Origin: an uncultured Paracoccaceae bacterium
GTDB taxonomy: Bacteria > Pseudomonadota > Alphaproteobacteria > Rhodobacterales > Rhodobacteraceae
Assembly (NCBI GenBank): GCA_947488175.1
Contig: CANKYO010000001.1
Coordinates: forward strand, 434,001 to 498,000
Reading direction: 5' to 3'
DNA length: 64,000 bases
Positions 1-11,402 of this stretch are shown here, piece by piece. The position numbers were made by a program, and so were the translations under genes. The number at the start of each line of letters is the position of its first letter. Within the stretch, counting starts at the first letter, position 1. The notes beneath the pieces were generated by a model. That model was not told the DNA's origin. It saw only the letters and a program-made list of their open reading frames with translations, and did no database searches.

Positions 1-669
1 GGTATCACTGTGATCAGCTGGGATTCCGGCGTGGCACCTGAGGGTCGCCAGTTGCACCTGAACCCATCGTCGAATTCGCTGATTGGCAACATGATCATTA
101 AGCTGGCCGCCGATCATCTGCCCGAAGGTGGTGATGTGGCGGTTTTGTCTGCGACCACCACCTCGACCAACCAGAACATCTGGATCGAAGAGATGAACAA
201 GGTCATGGGCAACTATCCGGGCATCAATGTGGTCTCGACCGTGTATGGCGATGACCTTGCCGATAAATCCTACCGCGAGGCCACTGGTCTAATGCAGTCT
301 TTCCCAGATCTGGACGCGATCATCGCGCCGACGTCCGTCGGCATCGTAGCCGCAGCGCAGGCTGTTGTGGATGCAGGTAAAGTTGGTGAAGTGAACGTGA
401 CTGGTCTTGGCCTGCCGTCCGAGATGGCTGGTGCAATCGAGAGCGGTGCGTCCCAGTCCTTCGCGATCTGGAACCCGATCGATCTGGGGTATTCCGCCAC
501 GATGCTGGCCTATGAGCTCAGCCAAAACGGTGTCGAAGTCGCCCCCGGTGCGGAAATTCCGATGGGCCGCATGGGAGCTCTTACGCTGGACGAGAACAAC
601 GAAGGCGCCATGGCCGATCCGTTCGTCTATGACGCCAGCAACATCGACCAGTTCAAGTCGATCTTCTAA
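1..669 (+). CDS. rhaS: Rhamnose ABC transporter substrate-binding protein, C-terminal part
   Basis: Periplasmic binding protein of the CUT2 (ribose/autoinducer-2 type) family that would capture rhamnose for the RhaTPQ transporter. The frame is open at the first base, so the signal peptide and N-terminal lobe lie upstream and about 222 residues are visible. They show the type I periplasmic-binding fold: the DAIIAPTSVGIVAAAQAV stretch, the GLGLPSEM segment that follows a strand, and an IWNPIDLGYSA hinge region typical of this family. The specific name comes from the exact rhaSTPQUK order known from rhizobia. It ends 78 bases before rhaT. Confidence 0.85.
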   Translation, partial: GITVISWDSGVAPEGRQLHLNPSSNSLIGNMIIKLAADHLPEGGDVAVLSATTTSTNQNIWIEEMNKVMGNYPGINVVSTVYGDDLADKSYREATGLMQSFPDLDAIIAPTSVGIVAAAQAVVDAGKVGEVNVTGLGLPSEMAGAIESGASQSFAIWNPIDLGYSATMLAYELSQNGVEVAPGAEIPMGRMGALTLDENNEGAMADPFVYDASNIDQFKSIF

Positions 670-747
670 ACGACCCTCCCTGACTGGTTCGGCGTACTAC
701 GGTGCGTCGGGCCGGACAACGTCGCCCAACTCCAAATGAGGTTTCGA

Positions 748-2288
<1,541 letters not shown>

Positions 2289-2292
<4 letters not shown>

Positions 2293-3281
2293 CCCGTCTT
2301 ATTCCTGTCCGAGAAACCATCCTTGCAGCCGCCATTCTGGTGCTGATGATCCTGATCGCATGGCGGTTTCCCGGCTTTGTCGCGCCCTCGAACCTCGCCA
2401 ATGTATTCAACGATACAGCACCTCTGATCATCCTTGCCTTGGGGCAGATGGTCGTGATCCTGACGCGCTGCATTGATTTATCGGTGGCGGCCAATCTGGC
2501 GCTCACAGGCATGGCCGTGGCGATGATCAACGTCGCGATGCCCGGCCTGCCAATCCCTGTGATCATTGCGATTGCCATCGGATTGGGCGCCGTCATGGGC
2601 GCGATCAATGGCCTACTCGTCTGGAAGCTGGCGATCCCGCCCATCGTGGTCACTCTTGGTACAATGACCATTTACCGCGGCATGATCTTTCTGATCTCGG
2701 ATGGCAAATGGGTGAACTCGCACGAGATGTCGCCCGCGTTCACGGCGTTCCCGCGTGCCGAATTTCTTGGTTTGCCAGTTCTGTCATGGATCGCCATAGC
2801 CTGCGTTATCGGCTTTGCGGTCATGATGTCTCGCACCCCGCTGGGTCGGTCCGTCTTTGCAGTGGGCGGCAACCCCCATGCTGCGGTCTATACCGGGATC
2901 AATGTCGGCAAGACGCAGTTTCTGGCCTTCGTAATTTCCGGGGCGCTCGCTGGATTGACCGGCTATCTTTGGGTATCCCGCTTTGCAGTAGCCTATGTCG
3001 ATATCGCAGGCGGATTCGAGCTTGAGGTTGTGGCAGCCTGTGTCATTGGCGGCATCTCAATCGCGGGCGGTATCGGATCGGTCGGTGGTGCAGTCCTGGG
3101 CGCGATCTTCCTTGGGGTCGTGAAAAACGCATTGCCTGTCGTCAACATCTCACCCTTCTGGCAACTCGCTATCTCCGGCAGTGCGATCTTGATTGCCGTG
3201 GCGTTCAACGCCCGTGGAGGCCGCACCAAGGGCCGCATCATCCTCAAGTCAGCCGAAAAACCGCTGGAGGCCGCAGAATGA
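2289..3281 (+). CDS. rhaP: Rhamnose ABC transporter permease 1
   Basis: Inner-membrane permease of the RbsC/BPD-transp-2 family, 330 residues, almost entirely hydrophobic with eight to ten predicted membrane helices. Family landmarks are LGQMVVILTRCIDLSVAA near the second helices and the GGISIAGGIGSVGGAVLGA glycine-rich segment near residues 255-275. It starts inside the rhaT stop codon (ATGA) and its own stop overlaps rhaQ in the same way. It would pair with RhaQ as a heterodimeric pore. Which of the two is called P or Q follows the rhizobial order only. Confidence 0.88.
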
Positions 3282-4282
3282 CCGATACTAGGCTTCAGAC
3301 ACGCCATGTGCCCGACCGTCTGCAAGGCCGCGCGTATCGGACATTCCGCAGTTGGGAAGCGCTGTTGCTCGCTGTCGCGGTGGCGATCTTCATCGTCAAC
3401 AGTTTTGCCTCGCCCTATTTTCTGAGCGCGTGGAACCTCAGCGACGCGACCTTCAACTTCACCGAAAAAGCCATGATCGCCTTTGCGATGGCGCTGCTGA
3501 TCATCTCGGGCGAAATCGACCTCTCGGTTGCGTCGATCATCGCCCTTGCCAGCACCGCGATGGGCCTTGCGTTGCAATACGCCGCGGGCACGCCGGAACT
3601 CGTGATCATCGGCCTCACAGTCGGCCTCTTATGCGGAGCGTTCAATGCGGTTTTCGTCACGATCCTTGGGTTGCCGTCCATTGTCGTCACCATCGGCACG
3701 ATGAGCCTTTTTCGTGGCATCAGCTTTATCATCCTGGGCGATGACGCCTTCCGAGGCTACCCCGCCAGCTTTTCTTGGTTCGGCCAAGGTTATATCTATT
3801 GGGTCTTCACAGTTGAAATGCTGCTCTTCTTGATCATCGCGATCATCTACTTTGTGCTCTTGCACAAAACCAACTTTGGCCGCGCGGTGTACGCCATCGG
3901 CAACAATCCCACCGGGGCGCTGTTCAGTGGCATCCGGGTTCAGCGTGTGAAGTTCATCTTGTTCCTGCTCACCGGCCTGATGTCCGGCGTGGCAGCGGTT
4001 TGCCTGACCTCGCGCCTCGGCTCCACGCGCCCCAGCATCGCCACGGGGATGGAGCTTGAAGTGGTCACGATGGTCGTTCTGGGGGGCGTCAATATCCTTG
4101 GCGGATCTGGGTCGATCCCCGGCGTGGTCATTGCAGCCTTTGTCATGGGACTTGTCACCTTTGGCTTGGGTCTGTTGAATGTGCCGGGCATCGTCATGTC
4201 GATCTTCATCGGCTTGCTGCTGATCGGCGTCATTGCCTTGCCACGCCTCTGGACGATGGCCGCCGCTCGGAGGGTAACATGA
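3278..4282 (+). CDS. rhaQ: Rhamnose ABC transporter permease 2
   Basis: Second permease of the RbsC family, 334 residues. It has a longer cytoplasmic N-terminus (about 28 residues) than RhaP, then alternating membrane helices, the motif [20 protein letters not shown] and the conserved [17 protein letters not shown] glycine-rich loop before the last helices. The start ATG overlaps the rhaP stop and the end overlaps rhaU, both by four bases, so the cluster is likely one mRNA. Confidence 0.88.
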   Translation: MTDTRLQTRHVPDRLQGRAYRTFRSWEALLLAVAVAIFIVNSFASPYFLSAWNLSDATFNFTEKAMIAFAMALLIISGEIDLSVASIIALASTAMGLALQYAAGTPELVIIGLTVGLLCGAFNAVFVTILGLPSIVVTIGTMSLFRGISFIILGDDAFRGYPASFSWFGQGYIYWVFTVEMLLFLIIAIIYFVLLHKTNFGRAVYAIGNNPTGALFSGIRVQRVKFILFLLTGLMSGVAAVCLTSRLGSTRPSIATGMELEVVTMVVLGGVNILGGSGSIPGVVIAAFVMGLVTFGLGLLNVPGIVMSIFIGLLLIGVIALPRLWTMAAARRVT

Positions 4283-4596
4283 CTGAACGCTACGTGTTTC
4301 GCATGCGTCTGAATGATGGAATGGAGGCCGAATACAAGCGCCGCCATGATGAGATCTGGCCGGAGTTGGTGGACCTTTTGCACGACGCAGGGGTCAGTGA
4401 CTACTCGATCCATTTTGACTCCGAGACCTTGTTGCTGATCGGTGTTCTCGAGCGCCGGTCAGATCACACGATGGACACGTTGGCAGAACATCCGGTCATG
4501 CAGAAATGGTGGGCACATATGGCTGACCTCATGGAGGCCGGCCCCGACAACGCACCCGTCGCTGTGCCACTGGAACGCGTGTTCCATTTGCCATGA
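4279..4596 (+). CDS. rhaU: L-rhamnose mutarotase
   Basis: Small cytoplasmic enzyme that interconverts the alpha and beta anomers of L-rhamnose before kinase or isomerase steps. The 105 residues match the usual family length of about 104. They carry the family pattern: an early [26 protein letters not shown] segment with the catalytic His of RRHDEIWPE, a central SIHFD strand, and the [12 protein letters not shown] helix near the end. It overlaps rhaQ and rhaK by four bases each. The family is distinctive, so the assignment is firm. Confidence 0.93.
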   Translation: MTERYVFRMRLNDGMEAEYKRRHDEIWPELVDLLHDAGVSDYSIHFDSETLLLIGVLERRSDHTMDTLAEHPVMQKWWAHMADLMEAGPDNAPVAVPLERVFHLP

Positions 4597-5966
4597 CAGC
4601 ACCCCAACATGTCGCGGTGATCGACATCGGCAAAACCAACGCCAAACTCGCGTTGGTCGATCTGCCGAGCCTCACCGAAGTGGCCGTGCTAACCCGCCCG
4701 AACATCGTGCTGACCGACGGTCCGTGGCCGCACTACGATGTCGAAGGGCACTGGGAGTTTCTGCTAGATGCGCTCAGCCAGTTCCACAAAGAGCACCGCG
4801 TGGATGCAATCTCCGTCACGACCCACGGTGCTTGTGCGGCTTTACTGACCCGCGAAGGACAACTCGCCGCGCCGATCCTCGATTATGAACACGAATATCC
4901 TAGCCACATCGCAGAAGCCTACACGGCTCTCAAACCGGACTTCGCTGAAACCGGGTCACCGACATTGGCTGGCGGCTTGAACATCGGCGCGCAACTGCAT
5001 TGGCAGTTCACCCAAGTCCCATCATTGCGAGACCGTACCGCGCATATCGTGACATACCCGCAATATTGGGGACATCGCCTTACTGGCGTTGCGGCAACCG
5101 ATGTTACGTCGATCGGCTGCCACACGGATCTCTGGCAGCCTCGAAAAGGAGTGTTTTCGGACCTACCTGGGCGTTTGGGCATTGCTGACAAGATCGCGCA
5201 GGTGCACAAACCATCTGATATTTTGGGTGCAATCCGACCTGAAATTGCGCAACTTACCGGTCTGCCCGTCGATACCAACGTTGTCGTTGGCATTCACGAC
5301 TCCAATGCATCCCTTTATCCTCACCTTCTGACCCAAACAGGTCCGTTTTCTGTGGTCTCGACTGGTACATGGGTTATAGCCATGACACTGGGCGGCGCAG
5401 ACATTTCTCTGGACCCCAGACGGGATACGCTCATCAATGTCGACGCGCGCGGTGCGCCCGTTCCTAGCGCGCGATTCATGGGCGGGCGAGAATACGAGCT
5501 CATCCAACAGGGCCACGTAGCACCATCGACAGCCAAGGACGTGGTAGAGGTCCTGGAACAGCACGTGATGGTTTTGCCAGCAGTAGAGCCACAAACGGGG
5601 CCGTTTCAGGGTCGAAAGATGCGCTGGACACCGACAGAGCCAGATCTCGGCACGGGCACAAGATCCGTAGCGCTTTCATTCTACCTTGCCTTGATGACAG
5701 ACACCTGCCTCCAGCTGACCGGCGCAACCGGCCCAACGATCGTTGAAGGGCCTTTCGCCCGAAATCGTGAATTTACCGCCATGCTTGCGGCCGCAACCGG
5801 GAGGGAAGTTCTAACAAGTGACGCCGTTACAGGCACCAGCATTGGGGCCGCTCTCCTTTTCGATCAAAGCGATGGATTGGCTAGGCCAAACATGGCTCAC
5901 CCTCCCGGAAATCTTCCAGATCTTTGCAAATACGCAGCCCTCTGGCGATCTGAAACATTTTTCTGA
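4593..5966 (+). CDS. rhaK: FGGY-family carbohydrate kinase (RhaK type)
   Basis: Cytoplasmic sugar kinase of 457 residues with the ASKHA fold. The N-terminal phosphate loop is [11 protein letters not shown] (residues 11-21), and [11 protein letters not shown] in the second half is the adenosine-side motif. Position after rhaU is that of rhaK in rhizobia, where this gene is needed both for rhamnose use and for activity of the transporter. Rhamnose isomerase and aldolase genes are not visible and may lie upstream of the window. The final 50 residues are more divergent, but the stop is clean. Confidence 0.85.
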   Translation: MTAPQHVAVIDIGKTNAKLALVDLPSLTEVAVLTRPNIVLTDGPWPHYDVEGHWEFLLDALSQFHKEHRVDAISVTTHGACAALLTREGQLAAPILDYEHEYPSHIAEAYTALKPDFAETGSPTLAGGLNIGAQLHWQFTQVPSLRDRTAHIVTYPQYWGHRLTGVAATDVTSIGCHTDLWQPRKGVFSDLPGRLGIADKIAQVHKPSDILGAIRPEIAQLTGLPVDTNVVVGIHDSNASLYPHLLTQTGPFSVVSTGTWVIAMTLGGADISLDPRRDTLINVDARGAPVPSARFMGGREYELIQQGHVAPSTAKDVVEVLEQHVMVLPAVEPQTGPFQGRKMRWTPTEPDLGTGTRSVALSFYLALMTDTCLQLTGATGPTIVEGPFARNREFTAMLAAATGREVLTSDAVTGTSIGAALLFDQSDGLARPNMAHPPGNLPDLCKYAALWRSETFF

Positions 5967-6302
5967 CCGCGCAACCCCACATTCAGCCATGCCCAATTCG
6001 CGAGTGGAGAAAACGTCCGCTCTTCGCCTTTTCCGAGCAACAGAGTATCTCCCAGCACCTGAAATTTTGGGCTCCGACCGTCCTCCGGCGGTGCGACATC
6101 GCTTGACCACCACTCATCTTTTTGACCAACACGAAGGGCCCACAGCTGGCCTTGGGCAGGTTTTCAAATTCTGCGCTTGTAGCCCGCATTTCCGACATTC
6201 GCGACATGAGCGAAGCAGCTTGCCCATGTATTGCGCCTGACAAATGTTGCGTGCAGTAACACCGTCTGCCACCTTGCCTTGAGAAATTGGAAGGGTGGTT
6301 AG
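5967..6302. other. Intergenic stretch, nothing recognised
   Basis: I see no gene, RNA or repeat that I can defend here. Short open frames exist on both strands but resemble no family. The last 15 bases contain AAGGGTGG, a plausible ribosome site for the TTG start at 6303. Confidence 0.5.
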
Positions 6303-6695
6303 TTGGTTACCAAAAGCAACACAGAGACAGAGCGACATACGATTACGCCTTACTTCACGGTCCAATCCGCAGATCGATTGATTGATTTTCTGACCACTGC
6401 GTTTGGCGCAACACTGGTCAAAGAGAACAGGTACAGCGACAATCGCATTCAGCACGCCAGATTGCTGATCGGTGACTCCCTGGTCATGCTGAATCAAAGC
6501 ACGTACGACTATCCACCGAACATTTCTCAGATGCACATCATTGTGGAAGATACCGACCAAACCTACCAGTTAGCGCTCGAACTTGGTGCGACTAATCTGA
6601 TGGAGCCAAACAATCGACCGCATGGGGAGCGGATGGCGGGTATTAAGGATCCATGTGGGAATGTCTGGTGGATAGCGTCACCAAACCTCCGATAG
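6303..6695 (+). CDS. VOC-superfamily (PhnB/glyoxalase-like) protein
   Basis: Protein of 130 residues with the vicinal-oxygen-chelate fold: ITPYFTVQSADRLIDFLTTAFGA opens the first beta-alpha-beta-beta-beta unit, HIIVEDTDQTYQLALELGA the second, and IKDPCGNVWWIAS closes the domain. Such proteins include glyoxalases, antibiotic-binding proteins and the PhnB group; the substrate cannot be told from sequence. The start is a TTG preceded by AAGGGTGG at suitable distance; no ATG is available in frame near the fold's first strand. It stands alone between the rha cluster and the opposite-strand exporter. Confidence 0.8.
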   Translation: MVTKSNTETERHTITPYFTVQSADRLIDFLTTAFGATLVKENRYSDNRIQHARLLIGDSLVMLNQSTYDYPPNISQMHIIVEDTDQTYQLALELGATNLMEPNNRPHGERMAGIKDPCGNVWWIASPNLR

Positions 6696-6903
6696 CTACA
6701 CCAGCCCATTGCTGCCTTTCGTTTTACCAGTCGGCGCCGCTGTCCCACAGCGGACACTGATCGTGAACGTAGCATGCTAGGTTAATCGAAGACGAAATCG
6801 CTACTGCCGAAAAGCTTAGATCGCGAGGCATGGCGTATGTCTTCACTGCCGCACCACGGAACCCTGTCCGACAGGTTGTGTTGTATTTTTGTCTCCGTGG
6901 TTA

Positions 6904-7809
6904 TCACTTAGAAATTGCCCTTTGTGTTTTCTCGTGTTCCGATAGGATCGCGCCACTTCGCCCCAGTACGATCCAAAGCGTAGCAGCGATGATCAGTGCA
7001 GCCCCTACCCAGAACCCTCGCTGCGGTAGCTCGTCGAAGACGAGGTAACCAACAGTGGTTGAAAAAACCAAACTTGCGTAGGACAGCACAGCAAGAAATC
7101 CCGCCTGCCCATATCGGTGGGCGCGCAGGAAACAGAACTGCGCGGACTGAGCAAAGACTCCAATGGCCAGCAACGTGGACCACTGATCATCAGGCACCGG
7201 TTGCCATGTGAGGAAAGCAAAAGGTGCGGCGATCAGGGTCAGGCCAGCAGTGTAGAACGTCATCATGACCACTGTGGGTGCCGCGACCAGCTTGCGCGTG
7301 GTGATGACCGCGCCGGTGGCCGCAAAAACCACCAGTACCTGTGCTGCAAGTCCCCAACCGCCCGACAATCCAGACGGGTCCACCGCGATCACAACGCCAA
7401 CCAACCCAACAACTGCAGCTATCCAACGGTCACGTGTAATGGCCTCCCTCAATAACCAGGCAGCCGCAATCATTGTCAGGATGGGGCGGGTAAAACTGGT
7501 GGCTGTGAACAGTGCGAGCGGTAGTCGCGAAATCGCAAAGAAACTCGCAGTGAGGGCAATCGCGGAAAACGCGACCCGCAGGGCGTGAAGGTGCAAGTCA
7601 GGCAGCCCAAAAAACGCGCGGCGATACTTCCAGATCCAAGGCATCATCAGTAAAAATCCAACACCTGCACGCAGAAACACCAACTGGAACGCCGGGTATC
7701 CCAGCCCCAGCGCCTTGACGATCGACAGCGCCCATATGTTCAATGCCATATCCGCAAGCAGCCAGCCGGCTGCAAGCCCATTGCGGGGTGGGTCAGTTGC
7801 GCTTGGCAA
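6904..7809 (-). CDS. DMT-family (EamA) transporter
   Basis: Inner-membrane protein of 301 residues with ten hydrophobic helices arranged as two EamA repeats; the first includes LGYPAFQLVFLRAGVGFLLMM and the second ends in FDELPQRGFWVGAALIIAAT. Members export amino acids, purines or other metabolites. The gene overlaps the end of the PIG-L deacetylase by 17 bases and probably shares its mRNA, so it may export a product or toxic intermediate of that pathway (inference). The start is a TTG at 7809 with a weak ribosome site; an ATG at 7749 would cut into the first helix. Confidence 0.85.
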   Translation of the reverse strand: MPSATDPPRNGLAAGWLLADMALNIWALSIVKALGLGYPAFQLVFLRAGVGFLLMMPWIWKYRRAFFGLPDLHLHALRVAFSAIALTASFFAISRLPLALFTATSFTRPILTMIAAAWLLREAITRDRWIAAVVGLVGVVIAVDPSGLSGGWGLAAQVLVVFAATGAVITTRKLVAAPTVVMMTFYTAGLTLIAAPFAFLTWQPVPDDQWSTLLAIGVFAQSAQFCFLRAHRYGQAGFLAVLSYASLVFSTTVGYLVFDELPQRGFWVGAALIIAATLWIVLGRSGAILSEHEKTQRAISK

Positions 7810-10120
7810 GCAGATTGGCCGTCAGACGAAACGCACCGGGGGTCAGTTTCTCCATCTGGTGGTGCAGGATGAGTGAGGTATGCACATGTCTGCCCTTACC
7901 GACATCGGCCGCCAGCAACGCGCCGTTCAATGGTGCCTCGCCGACATCGCTCATCGCGATGAGAGGGGTATAGGCCGCATCCCAACCCTTGGCGAAATAG
8001 AGCCCGCGTTCTTTGTGCCAATCGGCCCAGTCGGCATCACCGATGCGATTTGGGTAGTTCAGCAGCGGATGATCAGGGGCAAGGACTGTCACCGCGGCAG
8101 CTTCATCCGTGACCCGCCAACGCAGCGAAGGCTGGCCAATCTCAAGCCGAAATGGTGCGGTGGTGCCCGGGTCCCAGTTATCCCACGGACGGTGATAGAG
8201 CGTGACCAGCGTCCCACCCGCGCGGACCCAGTTGTGAATACGCGGCATCGCAGCGGCCAGGTCAGACCGGAACCGCATGGCGAAGATACCGACCACCAGC
8301 GTGTCGAAGGCCGCAAGTGTCGCATCGCTTAGCGCTGCATCCGATAGATCCGTTACCCGCGTTCCCATGCGGTCCAGCCAGTGCCCGACCCGGTCATTGC
8401 CACCGCCGATATAGCCAACCAGCACATCGGGAAGCGACGCATCGACGACACGCACGCGAGCAACCGCCGGACGCGTCAGAATCCGCGGCGCAACATGGTC
8501 TCTGCGGATAAGTTGCACGCAGCTAGCCTCCTGCCCGTCCAGCGTTACCGCCAGATCGTAGAGGCCCGGCTGCACATCTTCGGCTGCCGTTACCGTATGG
8601 TACCCATCGCGTGCGCCAACGACCCAACGGTCTGGAGCGCGCAACGCCGTTTTCGCCGATACTGGTGCAATGTCGCTGACATCAATCACGACGGACCGTC
8701 GGTCGTGGGCCAGATTGATCACGTCTGCACCCGGCGATATGGTTGCAGAGCGTTGCGGCAACACCAAAGGCGGCACCTCGAGTGGAACGCCGACGGTGGC
8801 CGTTACCCCTTTCACTGTCAGGGCCACCTCCACGCAGGGAGCTATGGCTTGGCCGGGAAGATAACTTACTGGGTAGGGGTCGCTGGTCGCAACATCTGCG
8901 CCCAGGGTCACTGTGGTCCCATCGATCGACCAATCACGGGGGAGCTTTGGCGTGAGCGAGACGTCGCCCGCTTCCGTTGCGATCTCACTGATCATGGTTG
9001 TGCTGTCGTGGGGGTAAAGAACGTCATCCTGCAACGCGACCCGCACATGGACGCCTGCGGCAAGCTGAATCACGCGTGCTAATTGTTCGTCCTTTCGGGT
9101 CAGTTTGTGAGCGACCTCCGGCGGGGCGTCACGTGCCGCTCCGCGCAGCGCTCCCAATGCATCGCAAGCATGCTTTAAGACTTTTTCGGCATTTGGAAAT
9201 GCTGCCAACGCCGCGTCGCAGGCATCTTGCACTACGTCCAAACCAGCCACGTTCAGATCGCGCAGGGTTTGCGCCAAGCCGGATGCGATCCCCTGATCCG
9301 GTCCCGTCACATGAGACACCGCCAGATGTAGGGGAAAATCAGTCTCTTCACCTGCGGGAACCCAGCGCCCCATGGCTTGTGTTGCATGCAAGACGCGACT
9401 TTGCTGGCCGATACGCGCATAGGACCAGCCTGTCACCGGATCGCGGCCAGACGCGGGGATGGTGGTCGTCGCGGACGGTGGCGGCAAGTCATCGTCGTAA
9501 GCTTGACCGGCACCCGACCATGCGGGCAAATACATCTTCTTGACCTGCCAGATCGGTTGCGAACTGCCATCAAATTCGGGATCGGCGGCAAGATCCATGA
9601 CCTTATGCGCCGCCTCGGTCATTGCACGGTGGTGACCATGCTGGCCGGGAACATCAAGAAAAGTTGGGCAGATAATGTCAGGTCGCTCGATACGAATGAT
9701 ATCGACGAAACGCGCCATGGTGCGGTCTCTGCCCCATTTCGCCAGTGTTTCATCGCCGGATTTGGAAAAGCCGAAGTCAAAAATTGTGTCCTCGGGACTG
9801 ACTGACAGCCAATACATCCGCAGGTCAAGACGGTCGCAGGCGGCCTCCATCTCGGCGGTGCGCAATGTGCCAAGGGCTGCTTCTGTCTCGGTCCCGATAT
9901 CGTTCTGGCCGCCTTCTCCGCGGGTTGAGCAAGCGTAGGAGATATCCACCCCATCACGAAACCGAAGGGCCGCCAGCATCGCCGAGGTTTCATCGTCTGG
10001 ATGCGCCCCTGTGTTGATGAAAGACACAGTGCTTTTTAACGCGCTGAGTGCCTGCCACAGTGCCACAATACGCGGGCGATCGCGTTCATCGGCAATTCGG
10101 GCCTGATCTGAAAGCGGCAT
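7793..10120 (-). CDS. Large PIG-L family N-deacetylase with C-terminal amidotransferase-like domain
   Basis: Predicted metal-dependent deacetylase of 775 residues. The N-terminal LmbE/PIG-L domain has the zinc motif AHPDDE at residues 39-44, and the matching distal histidines lie in GQHGHHRAM near residue 160. The family removes acetyl groups from N-acetylglucosamine-type amines (MshB, BshB, GlcNAc-PI deacetylase). A middle beta-rich part follows. The last 250 residues resemble a ThuA/class I amidotransferase-like fold (VGYIGGGNDRVGHWLDRMG, then VTLYHRPWDNWDPG), seen in other very large PIG-L proteins. No signal peptide is evident. It starts 12 bases after the ROK gene, with GAAGGA before the ATG, so it is co-transcribed with its likely regulator. 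Confidence 0.85.
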   Translation of the reverse strand: MPLSDQARIADERDRPRIVALWQALSALKSTVSFINTGAHPDDETSAMLAALRFRDGVDISYACSTRGEGGQNDIGTETEAALGTLRTAEMEAACDRLDLRMYWLSVSPEDTIFDFGFSKSGDETLAKWGRDRTMARFVDIIRIERPDIICPTFLDVPGQHGHHRAMTEAAHKVMDLAADPEFDGSSQPIWQVKKMYLPAWSGAGQAYDDDLPPPSATTTIPASGRDPVTGWSYARIGQQSRVLHATQAMGRWVPAGEETDFPLHLAVSHVTGPDQGIASGLAQTLRDLNVAGLDVVQDACDAALAAFPNAEKVLKHACDALGALRGAARDAPPEVAHKLTRKDEQLARVIQLAAGVHVRVALQDDVLYPHDSTTMISEIATEAGDVSLTPKLPRDWSIDGTTVTLGADVATSDPYPVSYLPGQAIAPCVEVALTVKGVTATVGVPLEVPPLVLPQRSATISPGADVINLAHDRRSVVIDVSDIAPVSAKTALRAPDRWVVGARDGYHTVTAAEDVQPGLYDLAVTLDGQEASCVQLIRRDHVAPRILTRPAVARVRVVDASLPDVLVGYIGGGNDRVGHWLDRMGTRVTDLSDAALSDATLAAFDTLVVGIFAMRFRSDLAAAMPRIHNWVRAGGTLVTLYHRPWDNWDPGTTAPFRLEIGQPSLRWRVTDEAAAVTVLAPDHPLLNYPNRIGDADWADWHKERGLYFAKGWDAAYTPLIAMSDVGEAPLNGALLAADVGKGRHVHTSLILHHQMEKLTPGAFRLTANLLAKRN

Positions 10121-10132
10121 GGAACGTGTCCT

Positions 10133-11299
10133 TCAATGAGCATGAGAAATTGGCGAACTGAGTGCCCGGTTCAGGATCAATGCAGCCGCCCCCAAGGTCG
10201 CTGTCATCCGCCCAGACGCGCCTCGCATCAGACGGGGATGTTGCGCCTGCGGGCGGTTTGATACCGACAGTTCCGGCAATGGCGCATGTTCCACAAGATA
10301 ATCCAGAATTTCATCTGGCATCGCCCCACCGAGCACGACTGTCTGTGGATCAAAGATGTTCTCCACAATCGCCATCGCATGGCCGAGCGCCACACTTGCA
10401 GTATCTAACCACGACAACAATTCTGGGTCGCTCTGCTGAAACAGCTGAGCGAGCGCATCGACATCGCGTGCGTCTTTGCCCGCCCGTTGTAAATGGCGCT
10501 GAACAGACAGACGGCTTAACGCGTCCTCCAGCTTGCCACTTTGGTCAGGCATAGGGATGTGGCCAATTTCGCCAGCATTCCCAAAAGCACCGCGTACAAG
10601 CTGACCCCCATGAACCAGCCCAAGCCCAAGGCCTGCGCCAAAGTAAAGATATGCAAAGGACGTGATATCCTGCGCGACACCATTAATCCGCTCGGCCATC
10701 GCGGCGGCGTTGGCGTCGTTACTCAGAACGACGGGCAATTCGGTCGCCTGTTCAAAAAGGGCTTGGGCATCAACCTCATGCCAGCCAGTCAGATCAGACC
10801 CCATTCCCGCGATGCCAGTTACACCAAAGGGTCCAGGCATTACGACGCCTGCCCCCAACATGCGCCCTTGGGCAGCCGGGACCTGCGTCAGAATGCGGGC
10901 GATCAGGGCTTTAACATGCGCGATCACCACGTCAGGCTTGGTCCGGTTGATGGCGACACGCTCAGTCGTTACGGCGGTGCCCGCCATATCCAGCAATGCC
11001 AGAAAGATTGCATCGGGTCGTACCTCAATCCCAAGCGCGTAACCCCCTTCGGGATTAAGCGCATATTGGATGGCAGGCAGGCCGCGTCCGGAACTCAACC
11101 GCCCCTTTTCCAAGAGCATCCCATCTTCCGACAGCTCCGCAATGATGTTGCTGACGGTCTGCGTCGTTAGCGAGAGCGCACGCGCGATTTCTGCGCGGCC
11201 TATGGTGCCTGCGAGGCGTACCTGCCCCAAGACGGCCTGCCGGTTGCGATGTTTCGATCGCTCGGCGTTGCTGCCTTTCACGAGGGGTTGGACAATCAT
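10133..11299 (-). CDS. ROK-family transcriptional repressor
   Basis: DNA-binding regulator of 388 residues: a winged-helix N-terminus (residues about 25-85, with GRAEIARALSLTTQTVSNII as helix-turn-helix) and a ROK sugar-kinase-like effector domain (LGAGVVMPGPFGV, LSNDANAAAMAE, YLYFGAGLGLGLV, GNAGEIGHIPM). The zinc-binding CxCGxxGC cluster usual after GEIGHI is absent, so this belongs to the Cys-less branch or has lost the metal. It reads away from the sugar ABC operon, and the spacer holds a perfect inverted repeat that is its likely operator. The ligand is probably a sugar or sugar amine from this cluster. Confidence 0.9.
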   Translation of the reverse strand: MIVQPLVKGSNAERSKHRNRQAVLGQVRLAGTIGRAEIARALSLTTQTVSNIIAELSEDGMLLEKGRLSSGRGLPAIQYALNPEGGYALGIEVRPDAIFLALLDMAGTAVTTERVAINRTKPDVVIAHVKALIARILTQVPAAQGRMLGAGVVMPGPFGVTGIAGMGSDLTGWHEVDAQALFEQATELPVVLSNDANAAAMAERINGVAQDITSFAYLYFGAGLGLGLVHGGQLVRGAFGNAGEIGHIPMPDQSGKLEDALSRLSVQRHLQRAGKDARDVDALAQLFQQSDPELLSWLDTASVALGHAMAIVENIFDPQTVVLGGAMPDEILDYLVEHAPLPELSVSNRPQAQHPRLMRGASGRMTATLGAAALILNRALSSPISHAH

Positions 11300-11308
11300 G
11301 AGGTCGGA

Positions 11309-11348
11309 TTAACTCAATTTATTTGAATTATCAATCCAATTGAGTTAA
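11309..11348. promoter_or_regulatory. Inverted repeat, probable ROK operator between divergent operons
   Basis: TTAACTCAATT at 11309-11319 and its exact reverse complement AATTGAGTTAA at 11338-11348 are separated by 18 AT-rich bases. The repeat lies ten bases before the ROK start and 55 bases before the ABC binding-protein start, so one bound dimer could cover both promoters. Assignment to the ROK protein is inference from position. Confidence 0.7.
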
Positions 11349-11402
11349 CCCTGACCCATGAGTTCGAAAATGAACCGCTTTTGCCATCATGGGAGACGTA
11401 AG

